NCBI GenBank assembly: GCA_030037055.1
Contig: JASHRZ010000637.1
Span: 1 to 15,053, forward strand
From: Alphaproteobacteria bacterium
GTDB lineage: Bacteria > Pseudomonadota > Alphaproteobacteria > ATCC43930 > CGMCC-115725
DNA length: 15,053 bases
Reading direction: 5' to 3'
The translations under genes were made by a program, and so were the position numbers. Within the stretch, counting starts at the first letter, position 1, and each line of letters starts with the position of its first letter. The notes under the pieces are model-generated. The model worked only from the letters and a program-made list of their open reading frames with translations, was not told where the DNA came from and did no database searches. Positions 7,431-13,162 of this stretch are shown piece by piece.

Positions 7431-7973
7431 TCAGGGACGGCCGGCCGCCGGCGTCGCTTCCTCGGTCGGCAGCTGTGCCGCCTCCCAGCCGTCGGTGCCG
7501 TCGCGGTACCAGTAGAGGCGCGTATAGCCGTAGCTCGCGGCGCGCTTGGTTGCGTTCCAGCTCAACCAGCAGTCCGAAAGGCAGTAAAACACGAGCGGCC
7601 GGGATTTGTCGCCGCCGGTCGCCGCCGCGAGACCGTCGCGGAAATAGCGTTCGAGCGGCGGGCTCAGCGCGCCGCGTCCGACTTCCGGCAGCCACAGGCT
7701 GCCGGGTATGTCGCGCCGCGGCACCGGCTTCCACAGCGCGTCCGCCTGCAGCCCTTCCGGCCGCCGCGGCGCCGGCAGCACATCGACGAAGACCGCGCGC
7801 CGCTCGCGCCATAGCGCCTCGGCCTCGGTGGTGCCAACGGCGCTGCCGCCGGCGACGGTGGCCGGTACCGGCGCGCGGTATGCGTCGAGGCGATAGCCCG
7901 CAGGCTCCGGCGGCGCCTGCGCGACGGCGGCGGTCGCCAGGAGCGCCAGCACAGCGCCGATCACCGCGCGCAT
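7431..7973 (-). CDS. PQQ-dependent catabolism-associated CxxxCW (rhodanese-like) protein
   Basis: A 180-residue protein with a signal peptide (MRAVIGAVLALLATAAVAQA, cleavage near 20). A rhodanese-like fold includes VFVDVLPAPRRPEGL (61-75), IPGSLWLPEVG and the active-site region LVFYCLSDCWLSWNATKRAASYGYTRLYWYRDGTDGW (from 127). The cysteines are C131 and C135 followed by W136, spaced C-x3-C-W. This fits the family named for PQQ-dependent catabolism and a CXXCW motif. It is the fourth gene of the xoxF unit, 16 bases after xoxJ. There is no purine-rich ribosome site before the ATG, so translation is probably coupled to xoxJ. A redox or sulfur-transfer role in the periplasm is plausible but unproven. 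Confidence 0.85.
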   Translation of the reverse strand: MRAVIGAVLALLATAAVAQAPPEPAGYRLDAYRAPVPATVAGGSAVGTTEAEALWRERRAVFVDVLPAPRRPEGLQADALWKPVPRRDIPGSLWLPEVGRGALSPPLERYFRDGLAAATGGDKSRPLVFYCLSDCWLSWNATKRAASYGYTRLYWYRDGTDGWEAAQLPTEEATPAAGRP

Positions 7974-7989
7974 GCGGGAGGAGCCCGCG

Positions 7990-8823
7990 CTAGGGCCTCA
8001 GCAACGCGCCCTGCTCGTCGAGCAGCGGCACGCCGTAGTTGCGCAGGATGGCGGCGATCTCGTCGCGGTTCTTGGCGATCGCGCCGTTGATGCGGCGGCG
8101 CCAGTCGGGCTCGTTGTTCCGGACACCCATGGCGATGTGGTAGGCAAGGCGCGGCATGCCCGGCTCCTCCTGCAGCTGGACCATCGCAAGCGGCAGCTTG
8201 TCGTGCTTGATGTAATAGCCGGCGAACGGACCCCACAGCATGCCGGCGTCGATAGCGCCGTCGACGATGTCGGTCAGCATCTGGTGCGCCGGAGATTCGT
8301 ATCGCGTGTCGACGGTGAGCGCATAAGGACGCGCATTCACCATCAGCGAATGACGCACCAACAGATCGGAGGGCGGTGTGCCGCTGATGATGCCGATATG
8401 GAGCGACTTCAGCGCGGGATCGTCGAGATCGGCGGAGAGCGGCTTGTCGGCGCGGAAGACCAGCATGTAGCTGGTGTAGTAGTAGGGAGTGGTCGTCTGC
8501 ATGAGCTCGTCGCCCGCCACCGTCCCCATGACGAGGTCGCAACGTCCGGCCTGCAGTCCGTTGCGCACGAAACCGATGATCTGCGGAAACCAGAAATATT
8601 TCACGGGCAGCGACAGGTCGCGCCCCAGGAGCTGCGCGATCTCGTTCTCGAAGCCCGCGCCCTGCTCGTTGGAGAAGGGCAAATTGTTGGGGTCGGCACA
8701 AACGCGCAGCTCGCTGCGCGGCAAGCCTTCGCCCATGGGCGACTGCGCGGCAGCAGGAAGCTGCACCGCCAGCGCCGCGACGGCCGCCGCCGGCAGCAGG
8801 CGGAGCAGAGGATGGACAAGCAT
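7990..8823 (-). CDS. xoxJ: XoxJ, periplasmic binding-protein-like partner of methanol dehydrogenase
   Basis: A 277-residue protein with a signal peptide of about 27 residues (MLVHPLLRLLPAAAVAALAVQLPAAAQ). The type-2 periplasmic binding fold begins at LRVCADPNNLPFSNEQGAGFENEIA (39-63), the hallmark of quinoprotein-associated XoxJ/MoxJ proteins. Further signature stretches are YFWFPQIIGFVRNGLQAGRCDLVMG and AGMLWGPFAGYYIKH. AGGAGG lies about six bases before the ATG. The gene follows xoxG by 33 bases. XoxJ is thought to help mature or activate XoxF rather than import a solute; its lobes are reported to be adapted for protein contact. It is distinct from the other binding protein at 3024-4235, which has a different fold type. 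Confidence 0.92.
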   Translation of the reverse strand: MLVHPLLRLLPAAAVAALAVQLPAAAQSPMGEGLPRSELRVCADPNNLPFSNEQGAGFENEIAQLLGRDLSLPVKYFWFPQIIGFVRNGLQAGRCDLVMGTVAGDELMQTTTPYYYTSYMLVFRADKPLSADLDDPALKSLHIGIISGTPPSDLLVRHSLMVNARPYALTVDTRYESPAHQMLTDIVDGAIDAGMLWGPFAGYYIKHDKLPLAMVQLQEEPGMPRLAYHIAMGVRNNEPDWRRRINGAIAKNRDEIAAILRNYGVPLLDEQGALLRP

Positions 8824-8856
8824 GCGCTACCTCCTCGCCTACCGGCCCGCGAGCCT

Positions 8857-9288
8857 CTATTGCTGCCCGATGCGCGCCGGACGCCCGCGATCAAGCATGC
8901 CGTCCGCGCGCGCCTTCAGATAGGCGTAAATGTCGTCGAGATAGTACATCACATCCTCGACCTCGCCGAAGGGTGGCATCACCTGGTCGGCGGCAGCGTT
9001 GACGTTGACCCGGCCGTTGACGACCACCTCTTTGAACTGATCCTCGTCGATATGCTTCAGTGATTCCGTGAGATCGGGCGCGTAGGAGCTGCCAGCCCCG
9101 TCAGGCCCGTGGCAGCGCAGACAGGATTCGGTGTAACGCCGCCAGCCGTTATAGGTGTGCTGGTCAACCTTGCCGTCTACTACCGTATAGGGCTTCTCGC
9201 CATTTTCCTCCGCTGCCAAGACGGCGGCGCCGGCCAAGGCGAGCAGGCCAACCCCGGCGAGCGCCGCACCGCACAGACGCCACCTCAT
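8857..9288 (-). CDS. xoxG: XoxG, cytochrome c electron acceptor of XoxF
   Basis: A 143-residue periplasmic c-type cytochrome that takes electrons from reduced PQQ in XoxF. The signal peptide is MRWRLCGAALAGVGLLALAGAAVLAA. One heme site, CLRCH, lies at 56-60, and the likely axial methionine is M104 in QVMPPFGE. The length is normal for a mono-heme cytochrome of the cytochrome cL/XoxG group. The start at 9288 is chosen because GGGAGG stands six bases upstream; the ATG at 9294 would leave no spacing. The gene lies 138 bases downstream of xoxF and is separated from it by a strong hairpin. xoxJ follows after 33 bases. Confidence 0.92.
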   Translation of the reverse strand: MRWRLCGAALAGVGLLALAGAAVLAAEENGEKPYTVVDGKVDQHTYNGWRRYTESCLRCHGPDGAGSSYAPDLTESLKHIDEDQFKEVVVNGRVNVNAAADQVMPPFGEVEDVMYYLDDIYAYLKARADGMLDRGRPARIGQQ

Positions 9289-9343
9289 TCGCATCCTCCC
9301 GCGAAGCTCGTCGATCGGCATGGAGACAACAGGAAAGAGGAGA

Positions 9344-9372
9344 CCGGCATCCCGGGATTGCCGAGATGCCGG
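9344..9372 (-). terminator. Hairpin between xoxF and xoxG, candidate partial terminator
   Basis: CCGGCATC (9344-9351) and GATGCCGG (9365-9372) are perfect 8-base arms. An inner palindrome ATCCCGGGAT (9349-9358) allows a rival fold. In the direction of transcription (leftward) the stem is followed by a pyrimidine-rich stretch with several T residues (TCTCCTCTTTCCTGTT). This resembles a leaky intrinsic terminator or a 3'-end stabiliser that would let xoxF mRNA exceed that of xoxG and xoxJ. Confidence 0.5.
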
Positions 9373-9426
9373 CCGCCTCAGCCTCGAACCACCACGCCCG
9401 TCATCGGCACGGGCGCGCAATGGCGA

Positions 9427-11208
9427 TCAGGGCAATGCGAAGACCGTCAGCACGCCGCCGAGCTGGGTATAGTTGGCGAGCGACTTATAAGCGCCCACCG
9501 CACCCAGACCGTCGGTGTCCTTGGTCAAGCCTGCCGCCATGCCGATGCCGGCCCAGCCGCCGACACCGGAGAGGACGGCGATGTACTGTTTGCCGCCGTG
9601 CTCATAGGTCATGACGTTGCCGATGATGCCGGACGGGGTCTTGTAGCGATAGAGCTCCTTGCCCGACTGCGCGTCGACCGCCTTCAGATAGCCTTCGAGC
9701 GTGCCGTAGAAGACGACGCCGCCGGCGGTCGCGAGCGCGCCGGACCAGACCGAGAAGGGCTCCGGATCCGACCACACGATCTTGCCGTTGCCTGCATCCC
9801 AGGCGATGAAGTTGCCGAGGTTGGTGTCGCCCTTGGGCGGATACATCGACAGCGTCGCCCCGACATAGGGCTGGCCGGCGGTGTACGAGACTTTAAAGGG
9901 CTCGTAGTCCATGCAGACATGGTTGGTCGGGACGTAGAACAGCTTGGTCACCGGCGAGAATGCCGCCGGCTGCTGATCCTTGGTCCCCAACGCCGCCGGG
10001 CAGATCTGCTGCGTGTTGTGATCCTCGCCGCCCGCCTGCGTGCTGTACTCCTTCACCACCTCCGGCCGGCCGGTCGCCATGTCGACATGGGTCGCCCAGT
10101 TGACCTTGGGGTCGTACTTCTCGGCCACCAGCAGCTCGCCCGTTTCGCGGTTCAGCGTGTAGCCGAAGCCGTTGCGGTCGAAATGCACGAGCGCCTTGGT
10201 TTCCTTCCCCTTCACGGGGATGTCGGCCAGGATCATCTCGTTAATGCCGTCATAGTCCCATTCGTCGTGCGGGGTCATCTGATAGACCCACTTGGCGACG
10301 CCGGTGTCCGGACTGCGCGCGAAGATGGTCATCGACCACTTGTTGTCGCCCGGCCGTTGCACCGGGTTCCACGTGCTCGGATTGCCCGAGCCGTAGTACA
10401 CCAGGTTGAGCTGCGGATCGTAGGAGTACCAGCCCCAGGTCGCGCCGCCGCCGATCTTCCACTGATCGCCCTGCCAAGTGGAGGTCGAGGAATTGGCGCC
10501 GACCGGCTTGCCCATCGACGTCGTCTTGGAGTCGAACAAGATCTGGTCGTCGGGACCGACCGAATAGGCGATCCACGCCCTCTTGCCATCCTTCAGCTCG
10601 TAGGCGGTGACGCGGCCTTGCACGCCGAACTCGCCGCCGCTGATGCCGACGATGACCTTATCCTTTACGATCATCGGGGCGCTCGTCATCGTCTCGCCCT
10701 TCTTCGGGTCGCCGTTCGTGGCCTTCCAGACCTCCTTGCCGGTCTTAGCGTCAAGCGCCACCACGGTCGCATCCGCCTGGTCGAGGATGATCTTGCCGTC
10801 GCCATAGGCGAGGCCGCGGTTGACGGTGTCGCAGCACATCACCGGGATCACCGACGGATCCTGGCGCGGCTCATACTTCCAGATGATGCGGCCGTTGTTG
10901 TTGAGATCGAGGGCGAAGACGTTGTTCGGGAACGGCGTGTGCACGTACATCACGTCGCCGATCACGAGCGGAGCGCCCTCGTGTCCGCGCAGCACGCCCG
11001 TCGAGAAGCTCCAGACCGGATGCAAATTCTGCACGTTCTGGGCGGTGATCTGTTTCAGTTCGCTGTAACGCTCATTGGCGTAGTTGCCCGTCGGCATCAC
11101 CCACTGATTCGGGTCCTTCTCCAACTTCAACAGCTCGTCATTGGCCAGCGCCCCGCTCATCGGCATCACGATGGCGGCGGCGACCAAAAGGTAACCTCTG
11201 GGTTTCAT
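9427..11208 (-). CDS. xoxF: Lanthanide-dependent PQQ methanol dehydrogenase XoxF
   Basis: Oxidises methanol in the periplasm using PQQ and a lanthanide ion. The protein has 593 residues with a signal peptide ([22 protein letters not shown]). C125-C126 form the vicinal disulfide in [10 protein letters not shown]. Metal ligands are visible as E193 (GGEFGV) and N276 (GSGNPST). The catalytic base is D318, and D320 in DYDG is the extra aspartate that marks lanthanide enzymes; calcium-type MxaF has alanine there. C403 and C432 match a second conserved disulfide. Repeated WxxD/G-type propeller segments run throughout. The start at 11208 has GGAGGG six bases upstream. The clade is probably XoxF5, judged from the xoxF-xoxG-xoxJ order and the alphaproteobacterial look; this is inference. 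No mxaF, mxaI or mxaJ is in the window. Confidence 0.97.
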   Translation of the reverse strand: MKPRGYLLVAAAIVMPMSGALANDELLKLEKDPNQWVMPTGNYANERYSELKQITAQNVQNLHPVWSFSTGVLRGHEGAPLVIGDVMYVHTPFPNNVFALDLNNNGRIIWKYEPRQDPSVIPVMCCDTVNRGLAYGDGKIILDQADATVVALDAKTGKEVWKATNGDPKKGETMTSAPMIVKDKVIVGISGGEFGVQGRVTAYELKDGKRAWIAYSVGPDDQILFDSKTTSMGKPVGANSSTSTWQGDQWKIGGGATWGWYSYDPQLNLVYYGSGNPSTWNPVQRPGDNKWSMTIFARSPDTGVAKWVYQMTPHDEWDYDGINEMILADIPVKGKETKALVHFDRNGFGYTLNRETGELLVAEKYDPKVNWATHVDMATGRPEVVKEYSTQAGGEDHNTQQICPAALGTKDQQPAAFSPVTKLFYVPTNHVCMDYEPFKVSYTAGQPYVGATLSMYPPKGDTNLGNFIAWDAGNGKIVWSDPEPFSVWSGALATAGGVVFYGTLEGYLKAVDAQSGKELYRYKTPSGIIGNVMTYEHGGKQYIAVLSGVGGWAGIGMAAGLTKDTDGLGAVGAYKSLANYTQLGGVLTVFALP

Positions 11209-11231
11209 CGCGTTCCCTCCCGTAGTCTTTT

Positions 11232-11257
11232 GCGTAGCTGCTCTACCGCGTAGCTGC
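11232..11257 (-). repeat. Tandem 10-base direct repeat in the xoxF leader
   Basis: GCGTAGCTGC occurs at 11232-11241 and 11248-11257, identical, start to start 16 bases. Reading toward xoxF this is GCAGCTACGC, GGTAGA, GCAGCTACGC, ending 24 bases before the ATG. The copy nearer the promoter can also pair in GCTGC (11253-11257) / GCAGC (11264-11268). It could be a protein-binding site or an RNA element controlling xoxF. Confidence 0.6.
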
Positions 11258-11295
11258 AAAATCGCAGCAGCCCAGCCGAGGCGGTCGCGGAGGTC

Positions 11296-11311
11296 GCGTC
11301 CTAAAGGACGC
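11296..11311 (-). repeat. Inverted repeat GCGTCCTAAAGGACGC in the xoxF leader
   Basis: Perfect 6-base arms GCGTCC/GGACGC around TAAA (or 7-base arms with a 2-base loop). It lies about 88-103 bases upstream of the xoxF ATG and just downstream of the proposed -10 box. No T-run follows, so it is not a terminator. It is placed where an operator or the first stem of a structured leader could act. Confidence 0.5.
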
Positions 11312-11331
11312 TGCTAAAGCGGCTAAGCTAA

Positions 11332-11361
11332 ATAATAAACTCACTGGAATGCGTCGCACAA
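11332..11361 (-). promoter_or_regulatory. xoxF: Candidate sigma-70 promoter for xoxF
   Basis: On the minus strand TTGTGC (11361-11356) and TATTAT (11337-11332) are 18 bases apart. The -10 box matches the consensus at five of six positions; the -35 box matches at three. Transcription would begin near 11325 and leave a leader of about 115 bases that contains the inverted and direct repeats described above. This is the most A/T-rich patch of the gap. Alphaproteobacterial promoters tolerate weak -35 boxes, but the call is tentative. Confidence 0.4.
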
Positions 11362-11430
11362 GCACATTCAAAGTTTGCGCTTCCGTGCTGGTGCATGATT
11401 TGCGGCAGCACGCGATAACGAACTGCAGCG

Positions 11431-11463
11431 CGCGCCCGATGCGCGTCCCACACTTCGTCCCAC
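11431..11463 (-). other. Sequence after fhcC: weak hairpin and 8-base direct repeat
   Basis: Directly after the fhcC stop the plus strand shows CGTCCCAC twice (11444-11451 and 11456-11463), overlapping a short hairpin CGCGC/GCGCG (11431-11435/11441-11445, 5-base loop). Neither is followed by a T-tract in the leftward direction. Termination of the fhc operon here is therefore uncertain, and read-through into xoxF is possible. Confidence 0.3.
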
Positions 11464-11465
11464 GA

Positions 11466-12269
11466 TCATGGCACGACGAGCAGCTCGCCCTTCCCCGCCA
11501 CCGCGGCGTCGCCGGCAAATCGCCGCAGCGGACCGATGCGTTGCGCCAGTTCGGCGAGGCCGAGCGCGGCAAGCTGGCGCGCAAGCAGCCGCAGGAACAC
11601 AAGATCGTGCAGGCCGCAATCGACGAAGCCAGCGCCCAGACGCTTGGCGCCCCCCAGCGCGATGATGCTGCCGCGTCGCATGGCGGCGCCGGCATAGGCG
11701 CCGAGCGCGCCGCCCACGAGGATCGTTCCGGCGATCATCTCGGCGCCGCAGCCCGCGCCAGCATCGCCGGCGATGATCAGGAGTCCGCGCCGCAGCGCCG
11801 CACCGGCCGCGTCGCCGGCCTTGCCCGCGACGATGACGACGCCCTCGCGCATGCCGGCCGAGGCACCGGGAAGCGCGCCGCCGAGCCCATCGCCGGCATC
11901 GCCGGCGATGCGCAGCGTCCCGCCGCGGAGATCGCAGGCGGCGCCGAAGCCCGCGGAGCCGGCGACGGCGATGCTGCCACCGCGCATGCCGAGGCCGAGA
12001 TAAGCGCCGGCATCGCCGTGGACGCGGATGCTGCCCGCGCCCATGCCGGCGCCGATGCGGTCGAGGCGGCCGCAGGGCCCGTCGATCTCGATGTCGGCGT
12101 CGCCTTCGGCGGCGACGCGAAACCAGTCGCCGACGGCGCCCTGCGTTCGGCCCACCGCCAGCGGCAGCCGCTCGATCTCGGCCGCCGACTTGCCGGCAAG
12201 CCGTTCGGGAACCAGCGCATCGGCGGCAAGGCGCAGCGGCGGCTCGTCCTTTAGGGTAAGGCGGATCAT
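11466..12269 (-). CDS. fhcC: Formyltransferase/hydrolase complex subunit FhcC
   Basis: A 267-residue structural subunit, related to FwdC of archaeal formylmethanofuran dehydrogenase and to the C-terminal domain of glutamate synthase. After an N-terminal part (about 1-65) comes a right-handed beta-helix of repeats with glycine spacing such as GAGMGAGSIRVHGDAGAYLG, MRGGSIAVAGSAGFG, LRGGTLRIAGDAG and MREGVVIVAGKAG (about 66-207). It acts in the cytoplasm, holding FhcA and FhcD together in the complex. The start overlaps the fhcD stop by ATGA. It is the last gene of the fhc operon as seen here and is 257 bases upstream of xoxF. Confidence 0.93.
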   Translation of the reverse strand: MIRLTLKDEPPLRLAADALVPERLAGKSAAEIERLPLAVGRTQGAVGDWFRVAAEGDADIEIDGPCGRLDRIGAGMGAGSIRVHGDAGAYLGLGMRGGSIAVAGSAGFGAACDLRGGTLRIAGDAGDGLGGALPGASAGMREGVVIVAGKAGDAAGAALRRGLLIIAGDAGAGCGAEMIAGTILVGGALGAYAGAAMRRGSIIALGGAKRLGAGFVDCGLHDLVFLRLLARQLAALGLAELAQRIGPLRRFAGDAAVAGKGELLVVP

Positions 12270-13162
12270 TGCAGCAGCTGATGCAGGTAAAATTTGAAGG
12301 CACCGAGCTTGCCGCCATAATTCCCGGCCGATACGCGGGCGAGCCCAGGAGCGGCGCCCTCCGCGCAGGCCGCGCGGATGCCCGCTTCCATGGCACGCCC
12401 GACCGCCTCCTCGGTGAGCCCGTCGATGACGATCTCAAGGACGGCGGCGATCTCGGCGTCGAGCGCGCTCTCCGCCACACCCTTGAGCGTCGGGCAATAT
12501 AAGTCATTGGTCGAGGCGATAAGGAATTTGTAGCGCGAGCCGATCTTGGACCCGGAGCGAACGACGCCGCCGGGAAACGGCATGATCGCCTCGGGTACGC
12601 GACGCATCGCGGCGATCGCGCGCTCGGCGGCGGCCAGCACCGCCGGACGCGACCGCCCCAGCAGCAGCAAATTGCCGCCGCCGACGCCGTCCTGCACCGG
12701 CGCTTCATCCTCGCAGAGGAATTCCCCGTCCATGACCGGGATGCGCCAGTAGCGCCGCCCGGCGATGCGCTTCGCCGCCTGCCGGCCGTCGCCGAAAAAG
12801 CGCAGCGCACGGCCGAGCGGCACCCGCTTCTCGCCGGCGATGCCGGCGAAGCAGGCGGTGCCAGGGCAGGTGAGCACGCATTGCCCGACGCGATCGCGCA
12901 CCGCCGTGGCGAGCGCGTCGCGCGAAACGGCAAAGAGCAGTACGGCGATTCCCGGCCTGCCGTCCGGCGTCTCGCCGGCGACGAGCTCGCGCTCGATGCC
13001 GGCCTCGACGCCGCAGCCGATCACCGAAGTGGCGAAGCCCGTCATGCTCTCCGCCGCGCGCCGCGCCCAGCGGGCGTCATCGGCGGTGATGACGAGGCGT
13101 GTCGCCGTCATGCCGAAGGCCTCGGCGAAGGTGTCATCGATCCCGACCCCGCCGAGCTTCAT
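12266..13162 (-). CDS. fhcD: Formylmethanofuran:tetrahydromethanopterin formyltransferase FhcD
   Basis: A 298-residue cytoplasmic enzyme of the archaeal-type C1 pathway. In methylotrophs it moves the formyl group from tetrahydromethanopterin to methylofuran in the Fhc complex. It is identified by the Ftr signatures LTCPGTACFAGI (97-108), FPGGVVRSGSKIGSRYKFLIASTNDLYCPTL (196-226) and the C-terminal SAGNYGGKLGAFKFYLHQLL (278-297). The length matches the family. The start overlaps the fhcA stop by ATGA, and its own stop overlaps fhcC by ATGA, so the subunits are translationally coupled, as suits a fixed stoichiometry. No disruption is seen. Confidence 0.95.
   Translation of the reverse strand: MKLGGVGIDDTFAEAFGMTATRLVITADDARWARRAAESMTGFATSVIGCGVEAGIERELVAGETPDGRPGIAVLLFAVSRDALATAVRDRVGQCVLTCPGTACFAGIAGEKRVPLGRALRFFGDGRQAAKRIAGRRYWRIPVMDGEFLCEDEAPVQDGVGGGNLLLLGRSRPAVLAAAERAIAAMRRVPEAIMPFPGGVVRSGSKIGSRYKFLIASTNDLYCPTLKGVAESALDAEIAAVLEIVIDGLTEEAVGRAMEAGIRAACAEGAAPGLARVSAGNYGGKLGAFKFYLHQLLQ

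Noticed and set aside
7990..8823. Amino-acid ABC transporter binding protein
   Set aside because: The fold is of that type, but the VCADPNNLPFSN start, lack of a cognate permease beside it and position after xoxG identify it as XoxJ.
9427..11208. Calcium-dependent MxaF-type methanol dehydrogenase
   Set aside because: The active site reads DYDG rather than DYAG, and no mxaI small subunit or other mxa gene is adjacent.
9109..11253. Very long open frame on the plus strand opposite xoxF and xoxG
   Set aside because: The minus strand encodes complete XoxF and the heme-bearing part of XoxG with all key residues. The opposing frame has no recognisable domain and is the expected open shadow of GC-rich coding DNA.
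11368..12933. Long minus-strand frame overlapping fhcC and fhcD in another register
   Set aside because: The translation is low-complexity and arginine-rich, while two well-conserved Fhc subunits occupy the same DNA in the proper frames.
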